DNA of 64,000 nucleotides from Phoenix dactylifera (taxonomy: Eukaryota; Streptophyta; Magnoliopsida; Arecales; Arecaceae): contig NC_052399.1 of NCBI RefSeq assembly GCF_009389715.1, positions 18,913,646-18,977,645 on the forward strand, written 5' to 3'. The position numbers and the translations under genes were made by a program. Positions 46,830-57,457 of this stretch are shown here, piece by piece. Under the pieces are notes generated by a model. It made no database searches, was not told where the DNA came from, and saw nothing but the letters and a program-made list of their open reading frames with translations. The first letter of the stretch is position 1, and each line of letters begins with the position of its first letter.

Positions 46830-49120
46830 GGATATTGTCTTTGACGAAAAATATATATTGAATGTAGGTAGTGATGAAGTCAATAAGCAAGTGGAGGCTT
46901 ATGCAGATAGAGCTAGATGAAACATCTGCACTCGATAGAGAGGATGATGCATCAACATCTTCTCAGGCTGAGCGATCTAGCAGTATTGATCGAGAGCATC
47001 AAACCAACTAGTTTAGCTGCTGGAAGGGAGAAAAGAACCCACAAGCCACCAGTCAATACCGGTACGGTATTTAAGACATGGTTGCTTTTGCATTAGTTTC
47101 AGATTGTGGATGTCCATCTTGTTATGATGATGCAGTCAAGAGCCATGATAATGAAACATGGATGCTCGCTATGATAGATGAGATGGAATCTCTACACAAA
47201 AACAATACTTGGAAGCTTGTTGAAAAACCAAAGTCAAAAGGTGATTGGTGCAAATAGGTTTGTAAGAAAAGGGAACCTACATCAGAAAATGAAGGCATTA
47301 AATATAAAACTTGTTTGGTTGCAAAGGAATAGAAGCAGGAGGAAGGTGTTGACTATAATGAAAATTTTTTCTCCTGTGGTGAGGTATTCTTCTATGCGCA
47401 TCATATTAGCCATGGGAGCCAAGTTTGACCTAGAGTTGCAGCAGTTTGATATCGAAACAGCATTCCTTCGTGGTGAGTTGGAGGAGGAAATTATTAGGGA
47501 GCAACTTGAAGGTTTCAAACAGTAAGGGAAAGAGCATCTGGTATGTAAACTCAAACGATCTCTTTACGGTTTAAAATAATCTTCCAAGAAATGGTATGGA
47601 AGGTTTAATTCCTTTATGGTGCATATTGGCCACATGAGAAGCAACTATGATAGTTGCATTTATTCCAAAATGTTTGACGATAATTCTTTCATTGTTCTAA
47701 TGTTGTATATTGATGATATGTTAATTGCCTCCAATAACATGCATGAGCAAGATCTGTTAAAGTCCAGATTGCGGCTTGATTTTTATATGAAGGATCTAGG
47801 TGCTGCTAAAGAGATCCTTGGAATGGAAATCAAGAGGGACAGAAAAGAAGGCAAAATATGAGTGTCACGAAAAAATTATTTGGAGAAGGTGCTAGAGAGG
47901 TATAATATGGGCGATGTCAAACTAGTTAGTATTCCTCTAGCAAATCACTTCAATTTGTCTGCTAGACTTTGTCCTACAGATGATGAAGTGAGGGGATGTC
48001 CCGCCATGGTTTGCAGTAGGCCAGATATCTTACATACAGTTAGTGTAGTAAGTACATGAGTAATCCAAGAAAAGAGCACTGGAATGTAGTTAGATGGATA
48101 TTCAAGTACTTGAAAGGTATGACGGATTTCAGTATCTTGTTTCAAAAGCAAGATGGTGTTGGACAAGTTGTGGGATTTGTTGATTCGGATTATGCAGGTG
48201 GCTTGGACAAATGAAGGTCTATTACAGGTCGTGTATTTAGTTTTGCTGGTGGGCCTGTTAGCTGGAAAGCTATGCTTTAATGAACTTCCGCTTTATCCAC
48301 AATTGAAGCGGAGTATATGGCTACAATAGCGGCTGCTAAAGAGGCTTTGTGGTTGACAGGTTTGGTCAATGAATTGGTTTGGAAACAAGAAGATTTGAAG
48401 CTCTATTTTGATAGCCAAAGTGCCATACACTTGGCTAAAAATCAAATTTACCATGCTAGAACCTAGCATATTGACGTGAGATTTCATATGAATAGGGAAT
48501 GGGCTGAGTAAGGTAAGATAAATTTGGTGAAAATTTCTACAGCTAGCAATGCAGCCGATATGTTGACAAAGCCGGTAACTTCGGACAAGTTCAAGCATCG
48601 CTTGGACTTGATCAATCTTACACACTGTTGAGGTTGATGAAGCATCCCTGAGTGTGGGGATGGGCATCTAGGATTTAGATGTACAGTACAGCTTACAATT
48701 TGATATGATCTTCAGGGCGGCTATAACAAAAGCCAAGGTGGAGATTGTTATTTTTTTGTGTCCTTTATTACATCGGTCAGATTGGGTTTTAATCTAACGG
48801 TTGTAGGATAGCCTTAAGTTTATTTAGAGTTTTCTTCTATTTGCATGAAAATAGATTGTGAGCCGTCATATTGCTTCTTCGCAGGCTGAGAGATGGAGTT
48901 GAGACGGGTGTATAAGAGTTGTAGGGCTTGAATTTGGGATTAAACCTGGGCAAGAATTTTCCTTGTATTTTTCTCAATTTCTCTAATTGTGAAGAAGTTG
49001 CATGCTCTGTGGATATATGCAAGTCTTTGTTGAACCACATAAAATTCTGTGCTCTTTTGTGGTCGCCTTGATTTATTTTTCTTGTTATTTTGCTGAAAAT
49101 ATCTGCTGCAAAACTCAACA
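46830..49120 (+). mobile_element. Decayed Ty1/Copia retrotransposon, 5'-truncated, with 3' LTR
   Basis: Successive plus-strand frames give Copia reverse transcriptase phrases: NETWMLAMIDEMESLHKNNT, QFDIETAFLRGELEEEI and MLYIDDMLIASNN (with the YIDDM active site). RNase H phrases follow: VGFVDSDYAGG, STIEAEYMATIAAAKEALWL and ADMLTKPV. Many stops and frameshifts separate them, so nothing is functional. A polypurine tract at 48,728-48,745 (aagccaaggtggaga) precedes a 375-bp 3' LTR (48,746-49,120) with TGTTA...CAACA ends. No 5' LTR, primer-binding site, gag, protease or complete integrase was seen. Confidence 0.88.
48746..49120 (+). repeat. 3' LTR of the Copia element
   Basis: 375 bp, beginning TGTTAT right after the polypurine tract and ending CTCAACA. 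Confidence 0.7.
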
Positions 49121-50188
49121 ATAGGATTGTTATTATCAGTTTTCGTACTAGTTTTTGAGGAGTGCAAAGAGTCGAATGCAAAAAAACCTTGATATACACG
49201 TGAGGATCTAATCGATCTCAAGTCTTGAGCTATAAAGCTTCAACCTGATCGTCGATATCAATCCTTCTTTCTGTTCCATGGGAGACTAAACCACTTGACA
49301 CATGATCGAAGCCCTCCCTGAGGACCTGTTACATCGAAGCCCTCCATGAGGACATGTTACATCCTTACAAGCTTATCTAATTCTTCAATCTCCAAGATGT
49401 ATATATCCCTTTCATTTCTACTTCTACTCTTCTTGCTTACAAGGGGTTAGTAGTGTTTTGGAGTTAGCAATTCTAGTGTCCTTACTTTGCGTCATCCTGG
49501 AGATATTTATTAGTTCTTGGAGTGGTCTCAATCATGTTTTGCAGGTTTCTATCCTAATAAAATGTGTGGCAGCCTCATCCATCGTTTAGCACAAAACTAT
49601 ATTTTTATTGTAGACATAGATGCTCCAAAACCAAGTAATTAGTCTACCAACTGATTTATGACTTTTTTTAAGAAAAAAATAATGATCCGTTGCCCGGTTA
49701 AGCATGGCTAATAACGAGTCCGGGAAAGCAAAACGAGAGAAAGGAGAGGGAGAGAGAGATTGCAAGGGCACCAACCATTAGGTACTGCAGGCGACCTTTA
49801 ACTTATCCGACCCAAACCCTCTACCCGGATGTGGAGGAGGTCAACTGGAGGAAGGCCTTTATTCTTTACAGCCATGGAGGTAGTTTCAGCACTTAACTTT
49901 TAGCCTGTCTGAAGGGTAATGGGTTTTGTGAGATAAGGAAAGTTATAGTTTGATGCTAGGTGTTTGACAGAAATAACATTTACATTTGTTTTCTGTTTAA
50001 GATAAATTCTGCTATCTTAAGTTGTTATCGCAATTTTGTTGTTTTTTCTTCATGGATACTGATAGAGGATTCGGTGTTGCTGAAGCATAAGCATAGAAAA
50101 AAGAGGTGCAGTTTCAACAAATTTTTTCATGAAAATTGGGGATAACTCTTAGTTTGGATTTAAGTTGAAAATCATACATCTGGATATC
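49121..50188. other. Intergenic DNA without a recognised gene
   Basis: No gene recognised. Near 49,290-49,360 the phrase tcgaagccctcc plus gaggac..tgttaca is repeated in tandem twice. Confidence 0.4.
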
Positions 50189-50502
50189 TAGGGGTGGCCA
50201 TAGGATCAGATATGGATCGGATAGATCATTATCTGTACCCACTTCAGAACGCGATGGGATGGATAGAGTTAAACAAAATGGGTTGGGTTAAGATAAAAAA
50301 TCATTTTTTTGCATATATATTATTATTTCTTGAAACTCGGACAAAAAGCTTGTGATAAGTTATATATATCTAAGTTGGGTTCGGAATGGGTTTTATATTA
50401 TCCATATTCGCCCTAGATCTACTGTGGATCAGGGTAAAACATGCTCTAATGGAGGGTAGATCATGTTAGATATTTAATAGAGTGGAGTAGATTGCCATCC
50501 CA
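50189..50502. mobile_element. hAT-type MITE candidate
   Basis: About 314 bp with ends taggggtggcca and gattgccatccca, i.e. TAGGGGTGGC against TGGGATGGCA after reversal, typical of hAT-derived MITEs. Interior rich in ggatc/ggatagat words. No clean 8-bp target duplication found. Confidence 0.45.
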
Positions 50503-50774
50503 GAAGCTACCTACAATATAGATTTCTTTTGGTTAAACCTAGTTGACCAGATTGCCGTGTATGGAAGTTCTAACCTCCCAAAATAGCCATTAGGCAGAGG
50601 ATAAATCCCCTTTACGTTCAATCACTTCATTTTCATATATAATCATCTCGAAAACATGATGCTGTCATGGTACTGCAGTCCCAGCGAAGGATTGACAAGA
50701 CCATGCATGCAACTGTATCTTAGCAATTCTAGCAAGTACACAATAGCTATGACCGGGCAAGAAGCAGCCAAGTA

Positions 50775-50972
50775 CAAGGGTGGGTTCCTGCGGTTCCCGG
50801 GTTGTCAGTGACCAGCCTGCACCATCAATAGACAAGTAAACCATTGAAAGAGAGCCTATATAAGAATCGAGAACCAGTGGTCGTTGGAGATCCAAGAAGA
50901 GGTAAATTACCAGCGGAGATATTCCCCAAGGTTTGGCTCACTTCAATTTGGAGCATCCGGGTCTAGCGTCAC
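50775..50972 (-). pseudogene. FT-like pseudogene remnant: exons 2 and 3 only
   Basis: On the minus strand, 50,972-50,911 is a 62-nt exon-2 homologue bounded by AG and GT. It reads VTLDPDAPN, then a TGA stop, then EPNLGEYLRW. After a 95-nt intron, 50,815-50,775 is a 41-nt exon-3 homologue bounded by AG and GT, reading LVTDNPGTAGTHP. Both lengths are exactly those of real FT exons. The in-frame stop and lack of exons 1 and 4 nearby show that it is dead. A solo LTR (51,309-53,374) lies on its 5' side, where intron 1 or exon 1 would have been, and a MITE-like element lies on its 3' side. Confidence 0.8.
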
Positions 50973-51303
50973 CTAAATATACAAATTTCATAGCTTAAAT
51001 CCTAGGATTTGATTCTGAACATTAGTTAATTTCCTGGCGTGTTATTCCTTCTTCTGACAACTCGTAATGGAATTTCCACATCCAACTTTTTATGGCCACA
51101 ACACATACATACTTGTGAACACATTATACAAAGTAAAAACAAATTTAGTATAACATAAAATGATATTATACATGACAAGGATGCCCAATCAGAACTGATT
51201 CAAGGGAACATAAAATCAACATACCTTGAAATTGATCAAAACAATAAACATAAACAAATGGGCAGGTATCTCCCGGCAAGGTAGTTTTCAGGAGTACGGG
51301 TAT
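50973..51303. other. Remnant flank between FT pseudogene and solo LTR
   Basis: No exon 1 seen; probably old intron or spacer sequence. Confidence 0.35.
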
Positions 51304-53218
51304 ACCACTGTCACGCCCCGAACCCGGGGCCCGGGGCGCGAGCAGACGCCGCGCACCTGCCGGGCGGACCCCGCAGGCACGCAAGGCAGATAAATCAGAT
51401 TCAACATCAATAACTAAACAAAGATAAATTCCAACTTTCAATTCAAATGTCTACATATGCAAATATCAAAGGAAAAGTCCATATCCACTAGCTAACTACA
51501 TCATGACCACTCCATCCCGTAATCCCTATAATCATATATCATCACCTGCAAAAATATAAATAATAGGAGTGAACTAACAGCTCAGTAGGCGACATCATGC
51601 AATAAAGTCATCATATAACATGTCATAATGCATATAAAAGCAGCTAAACTCATAAATCCAAAAATCCACACAATAATCTGTAAACCCGATCCGAGACTCA
51701 AAATATCTCAACCGCATGACTACGGCCACATCACCCAGTGGCATGGTTACACCGAAGTGCCAATACAACTCTCCGAAGAGCCGCTCCACTGAGCCAACGC
51801 ACCACTGTGCCGCACCCCCTGGTGCCAAACTCACGCTCCACTGAGCCGCTCCGAAGAGCAAAACGCACCCCTGTGCCGCCACTATTCTATCACCGGTGGT
51901 CGCGGTGTCGGAACTAGTTCCTCAGTACAAGTCGACAGGGCCAACGTATCATCCCATTGGCGGGGCCTAGACTATAGTCACGCGGATTTTAAAAATCAAT
52001 AAATCAACTTTCCAAATCAAAGTCATAATCATACTCCCAACAGTAAAGCACATAATAATTTATGAAATTAAATATTTAATTCTAATTCTAACACATATTG
52101 CCAATAATAAATTAATAAATCAACATATGCAAGATACATGTTAAAATTCTACTTTAAAGCAACGGTCACCTACCTGGGATCGCTTAAAAATCCCTGCCAC
52201 AGATATCACGAACCCCTGATTAAACATAAATATTAATTATTTAATTAATTAAGAAGCATAATTTAAACTAATTTCAACCCCTTAAACTCCTAAGCTCATA
52301 AATCCAAGAATGGGCCCCCAAAATCAAACATATACCCTAAAATCAGAATCCTTTAAACCCAAGTCAATTGTGGCCCAAAACAGATTAGGCCCAATTGAAC
52401 CAAACCGGATAACAGGTTCAGATCAGATTTCGGGCCCAACCCAAACCAGCCCACAGATCCAATCAGGCCCAACTCAGCCCAACCCAGATTCCCCAACCCA
52501 AATTCTTGACTCAGATTCAGACCCTAATCAGAACCCATTCACGGAATAGGTGGAACCGGTTCACAGTTTAGACCCGGTTCAAAGTCTGGTTCACCATTAA
52601 GGCACACATTTCAAAGCAAGGAAAAACACCCAGGCCGAATGAAGAAGAAGAAGAAGGAAGAGAAGAAGAAGAAGAAGAAGAAGAAGAAAGGAAAAGGAAG
52701 AAGGGGGGGTGGCTGGTGGTTCCGGTCGGCCCTCGGCGGTCGACCGTGGCCCTCGGCGGCGGCGCTCGGCCAGCCGCCGTCGGTCTCCCCACGGTCACAG
52801 GCGACGGAAGGGAAGAAGAAGAGAAGAAGGAGAGAGAGAGAGGAAGAAAAGGGAGGAAAGAGAGGGAGACCGGGGCTGGAAGTCCGGCCCCCGTTCACCC
52901 ACCTCCGGCCGAACCCATTTCGGCCGGATTGACCTCGGCCGGCCACCATCGGCCGGCCGAATCCCACAAAAAAAAAATTCCCGAAAACAGGGAAATAAAG
53001 CCGGTTGACATCCCTTTTTCTTTTCCCTTTTAAATCCATAAAAAAAAAAAATAGATGGTTGTCTTCCTCACCTCCGGTCGTCGACGATGGATCCCCGGCG
53101 GCGTTGGCGGCTCCGGCGGCGACTACGGCTCCGGCGACCGTCTCTAGAAGAGGGAAAAAATGAGGAGGAAAAAAAATGAAATGGGAAAGGATTGGGGTTC
53201 TCAGAGAAGAGAGAAAGG

Positions 53219-53246
<28 letters not shown>
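53219..53246. repeat. (GA)n microsatellite
   Basis: About 14 GA units inside the solo LTR. Confidence 0.9.
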
Positions 53247-53254
<8 letters not shown>

Positions 53255-53330
53255 AGAGGGGGGGGGTGTGCGGAGATCCCGCTGGCCGTTCGGCCGGCGT
53301 GGTCGTCGTGGGGACGACCACGATGAACCA

Positions 53331-53361
53331 ACTGAAGTCGGCACTCCTTGCCGACTTCAGT
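53331..53361. repeat. Perfect 13-bp inverted repeat
   Basis: ACTGAAGTCGGCA, 5-base loop (ctcct), then TGCCGACTTCAGT. It ends 13 bases from the TG end of the LTR as read on the minus strand. Confidence 0.95.
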
Positions 53362-53379
53362 TCGGATCTTCACAACCAC

Positions 53380-55049
53380 AAACAGGACAGAAAACAGAAC
53401 ACGGTGCATATAAATGAGAATTATTATAGAGCTAGAATGACACAAAAAGACACTAGTGACGGAATGACACAAGGTGATTGTGAAAAAGGGAAATAGGTGC
53501 TCACGAGGAAGAGGTAAATATTCATGAACTACAAATAAGACAAAAGTTTTACCAATTAAAACAGACACCAGCTGGAAAAAGGCTCCTTTATAGATTAAAC
53601 AATCCAGGTCACGCCTTATTCTATCTTGCACTAAAATCAGGGGATGTTTGCCCACTCAACCTCAATTTTAAAGTCGAAGATACAGAAGGAGTATAATAAT
53701 TTATACATTAAACAATGGCCGAAGCAACGCTACAATAATTTCATTGACAGGTTGAAGGGACCCACGACAAAGAAGAAAAATAGCAGAGGATAAAAAAAAA
53801 TCAAGAACTTGAGGAACCGATGAGAGGGAACAGAGGATAAAACAACAGATGGAATCTTGAGGAACCGACCAAAAGAATATCACCAGCAACCAAATAAAAA
53901 AATCAAGAACTTTTCATAACAGAGGAATCTTGAGACAGAGAGTCTGCTCGTATTGCAAAAACTTTATCAAGCATAAAGATTCAAACACCTAAATGAAGAG
54001 AAGGGAGGGAAGAACGAAGGAGAGCAGAAACCGCATCAATCTCTCTGACACTAAAGGAGTAAAAACCGTGTCTCTATGCCGTAGCCGCCGCTCAAGAAGG
54101 CCTCCTAGAGAGCTAGAGAGGAGGTTCGGACTCCGAAGGAGAGGCGGCCTAAAAATTGAAGATTTGAGAAGCCGTCGATGGTCGAGCCGAAAAGGAAAGG
54201 GTCGAAGAATTGAAGAAGCACCGGCGTATGGGAGGAGAGGAGAACTGAAGAAGTCGAGAATGTTCAGCAAAAAAGAAAAGCACGGGCAGAGAAGGAGGGA
54301 AGAAATATCCGTTGTTTGTCAATTACCACAGGTTCGTAGGCGCCACCTATCTGTTACCTCACCTCAATCATCTATAACCCGTAGCCTGTCTGTCGTCGGA
54401 AACGCACTGTAGCGGCGTAGCCAGGCGGTAGCTCACTGTCCTGCTAGCTTTCAGATGTGAAAACTGTGCAGCAGTGAGATGGACTCATAGGCACTGGGCA
54501 GAGTGGGGCCTTTCTTGGGCCGAGGACCTTAGGCGACCGCCTTAGTGGCCAAAGGCTCGAGCCGGCCCTGCCTCTAATGAATAAGCCCACTGCCCACCTT
54601 CATGTTCTTGTGTGCCCTTGGAAGCCAAAAGGAATTAAAGAAGATGTAGGCTTTTGATGGGATTTAAGGACCTTGCAAGGGTGGAAAAGGTTCTAGCGGT
54701 TGGTCGGCCACTTGTGAAGGCTTGAACTCGCACCCGTTGGTATATCATTATCTGTCCTCCCAAGCAATTCCAAAAGCCAAGGCGACGGCTACTTGGGCCA
54801 TCCAAGACTTCGCCTGCATCTTGTATGCGAGAAGGGCGACCACCGATCACCATCGGGGTATATTGCGTGCTTGGGCAGCAAATAAGGGAACAAACAAATA
54901 GCACCTATTCTGTTAAAAGGCATAGCCTCTATCCACACTTACATTTATTGACCTTAATCTAATCCAACACATCCCAGCCATCTAAACCAAAAGTGATATG
55001 AACCTTTGAATCCAATTCAACAAATCCCAACCATCTAAATTCTAAAATA

Positions 55050-55086
<37 letters not shown>

Positions 55087-55299
55087 ATGATTCATTTATT
55101 TGGAATGAAGAGGATTCTGAAAACACAAGGAAGAGGAGTTTTTTTTACCCCATGGAGTCAACACCCAATTGGAAGCCAAAGTCCAGCGCGCAGCCCAAGT
55201 CAACTGTAGCGCCTTTAGTCTGAACACACGTACGGTTGTTCCATATGGACCAGATGCACCACGGAATCAGTAGCAGTAGCAATGTCCCATACCACCTTG
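53380..55299. mobile_element. Repeat-derived spacer, including one hAT-like terminal segment
   Basis: The phrase gggccgaggaccttaggcga, ccgccttagtggcc, then gagccggccctg at about 54,515-54,571 matches the wording at one end of a common plant hAT element group; the opposite end is not identified. A 139-residue Arg-rich plus ORF (53,993-54,412) is probably part of it. An (AT)n run lies at 55,053-55,084. On the minus strand, 55,180-55,260 reads IPWCIWSIWNNRTC, a LINE-like phrase. Confidence 0.35.
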
Positions 55300-55304
55300 C
55301 TTAG

Positions 55305-55526
55305 TGTTAGAATTCATTGATTAATTAATTATGCCAAATTTAGTCAATCTTATCAAACTTCACTTTGATTGATTTGTAATTGATTGTGCTAAACTAATCG
55401 GACCACCAAACTTCGTCAGCCTCCTAGTCTATATAAATGCTGCTCCTGTACATTGAAATAGACATGCAAAAATACATTTTTTTTCTTATTTTCTTATTTT
55501 TCTTCTTTTTTTCAAATATTTCAACT
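55305..55526 (+). repeat. 5' LTR of the Copia derivative
   Basis: 222 bp; ends immediately before the primer-binding site. Confidence 0.8.
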
Positions 55527-55539
55527 TGGTATCAGAACC
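55527..55539 (+). promoter_or_regulatory. Retroelement primer-binding site
   Basis: tggtatcagaacc, complementary to the 3' end of initiator methionine tRNA, as usual for Copia elements. Confidence 0.85.
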
Positions 55540-55628
55540 ACCGATCACATAACCTGTTGCCATCCTCTCTTTCACCTTTTTCTGTAGTCACCATCGCTTG
55601 TAGATCCTCTATTTCTTTAGCCTCATTT

Positions 55629-55649
55629 GGGGGGGGGGGGGGGGGGGGG
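55629..55649. repeat. Poly(G) tract, 21 bp
   Basis: 21 uninterrupted G inside the Copia derivative. Confidence 0.95.
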
Positions 55650-55915
55650 TAGCCAGGGCTCCGGCCTCGGCAGCTTTCAAAGTCCCTTTTCCTCATTGAG
55701 ATCATGATAAAATCATAACCTTCTTTCTTTATTCTTTTTCTCTTTAATTATTTTTTGCTATTTTTTCATTATTTTGTTTTACTGTGTTTCTTCCCGAGTG
55801 CTTCACGTGAGAGGCTAAGAGGGTTTGGGTGTTCACTCTCCCAAACCGAAAACACAACTGTTTTTCTCGCTAGGTTTTTTTTTGTTTCTCCATGAAGGCA
55901 GCGGCAACACGCACT

Positions 55916-56286
55916 AAACTATACCGTCAGAAGTTTGGCGGGTAAACTTGGCAGGCACAGTCTCGCTCCAAACCCAGCAGCAGCGCGCCAAACCGTACCA
56001 TTAGAAGCTTTGCTAGTAAACTTGGCAGGCACAGTCTTGTTCTAAGCTCCAATAGCAGCGCGCCAAATCGTATTGTCAGAAGCTTAGTGGGTAAACTTGG
56101 CAGGCACAGTTTCACTCTTTCACCAAAACTCAGCGCGTCAAACCGTACCGTCAGAAGCTTGGCGGGTAAACTTGGCAGGCGCGGTCTCGCTCCAAACTCC
56201 AGCAGCAGCGCGTCAAACCGTACTATCAGAAGCTTGGCGAAGGTAAACTTAGCATGCGCGATCTCGCTCCAAACCCCAGCAGCTCC
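55916..56286 (+). repeat. 75-bp tandem repeat, five units
   Basis: Units start at about 55,916, 55,990, 56,065, 56,140 and 56,215. Core: gtcagaagcttggcgggtaa, acttggcaggcacagt, agcagcagcgcg. As 75 is a multiple of three, open frames run through parts of it. Confidence 0.93.
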
Positions 56287-56447
56287 TACTACTCTTCATC
56301 TAGTACATCAGTTTTTCGATTGCCTTCTCTCTGAGACTGTCCACGCTGCAGACGTCTTCACCAAAGCTCATCCTCCTGACATCTTTCGATCTCTTGTTTT
56401 CAAACTCAAGTTGGTATCTACTTTACTACCTTGAGTTTGATGGGGGA

Positions 56448-56709
56448 TGTTAGAATCCATTGATTGATTGATCGACCTTACCAAATTTTACCTTGATTGA
56501 TTTGTGATTGACTGTGCCAAACTTAATCGACCTTACCAAATTTTACCTTGATTGATTTGTGATTGACTGTGCCAAACTTAGTCGGCCTTACCAAACTTCG
56601 TCAACCTCCTAGTATTATATAAAGGCTGCTCCTGTACATTGTAATAGACAGGCAGAAATACAATTCTTTTTTTTTTCTATTTTTCTCCTCCTCCCCAAAT
56701 ATTTCAACT
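56448..56709 (+). repeat. 3' LTR of the Copia derivative, with internal duplication
   Basis: About 262 bp; longer than the 5' LTR because a unit of roughly 55 bp (ttgattgatttgtgattgac through gaccttaccaaattttacc) is tandemly duplicated. Confidence 0.82.
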
Positions 56710-56714
56710 CTTAG

Positions 56715-57447
56715 TATGGTTTTATCCAGCATCAACTGTTGCTTTAGGAAGGGCTAGCATGCTGCTGCTTCTTTTTTCATTGCTACTCTATTTCTTCAGT
56801 GGAGCTTTCTAGAGTAAGAGCACCTCAGCATCAGCCAAAGCCAAGTACTACTTTGTCTATATTCTAATACATTCTTCCTGTTGACTTAGCGTCGACACCT
56901 TGTAACAGGTCATGATCTAGTCAATATGCATCCGCAATATTACTTGAATCTATACTTCTTATGAAAGTTGCAACTAGTTCTTCTTTGTTGCAAGTAGTCT
57001 TGTGATAATTATCACATACATGTCGACAATTCTCACTGTTTGACTTGGAAATCAAAGAATAATTAAATTAAAGCAAAAGTTTAAATAATAATTTTCCTTT
57101 AGTGTCAATGGGTTCTACACTAGTAGCTAACAACATTACGACCTATGAGAGCCAGAGCAGATCTCACAAATTACAAGATAAAAACATAGTTATATTACAC
57201 AACACGCCACCATGGCACATTCATAAGGCAGTATGATTGCTGGATACAATTTTTCCACACCGAAGTCTTATTACTATTTTAGAATTTTCAAGCATATCCT
57301 ACATAAACCAGGGGAGACACAAAAGATGAAACTCGAAAGTTATTGGATAACATTAAGACATTTCCTTTTGGGGGGGATTTCTAATGTGTAATATTGATAA
57401 ATTTCAGACAATTCCCAGAAAAAGCCGGAGCACCAAAACCGATATAT
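56715..57447. other. Spacer downstream of the Copia derivative
   Basis: AT-rich; no gene recognised. The first part may be decayed LINE sequence interrupted by the Copia insertion. Confidence 0.35.
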
Positions 57448-57457
57448 AAAGAGTTCA

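Larger units (their letters stand above)
51309..53374 (-). mobile_element. Solo LTR, 2,066 bp, with 5-bp target duplication
   Basis: Bounded by TG (51,309) and CA (53,374) and flanked on both sides by accac (51,304-51,308 and 53,375-53,379). The left end is GC-palindromic (tgtcacgccccgaaccc, then cggggcgcg). The conserved box is at 51,547-51,592 and a short degenerate array (ccgctccactgagcc, gaagagc, gcaccactgtgccgc) at about 51,740-51,890. A gggttgggcc-rich stretch spans 52,330-52,560, and a GAA/GA-rich and GGCCG-rich stretch spans 52,630-53,280. A perfect 13-bp inverted repeat lies near the right end. No retroelement gene or primer-binding site adjoins, hence solo LTR. A Gypsy (Del/Tekay-like) origin is a guess from its length and terminus. 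Confidence 0.78.
55305..56709 (+). mobile_element. Short Copia derivative with both LTRs and a tandem array
   Basis: 5' LTR 55,305-55,526 and 3' LTR 56,448-56,709 share TGTTAGAAT starts, atataaa promoter-like words and the ending caaatatttcaact. The primer-binding site tggtatcagaacc (initiator-Met tRNA type) directly follows the 5' LTR, and a gatggggga polypurine tract precedes the 3' LTR. The element is flanked by cttag on both sides (55,300-55,304 and 56,710-56,714). Inside there is no gag, integrase or reverse transcriptase. There is only a tail of RNase H ending ADVFTKAHPPDIFRSLV, preceded by five 75-bp tandem units. It is non-autonomous. Confidence 0.85.

Noticed and set aside
52611..53655. 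Long minus-strand ORFs (236 and 195 residues) rich in Ser, Pro and Phe
   Set aside because: They translate GAA/GA and GGCCG-rich low-complexity DNA inside the solo LTR; no domain.
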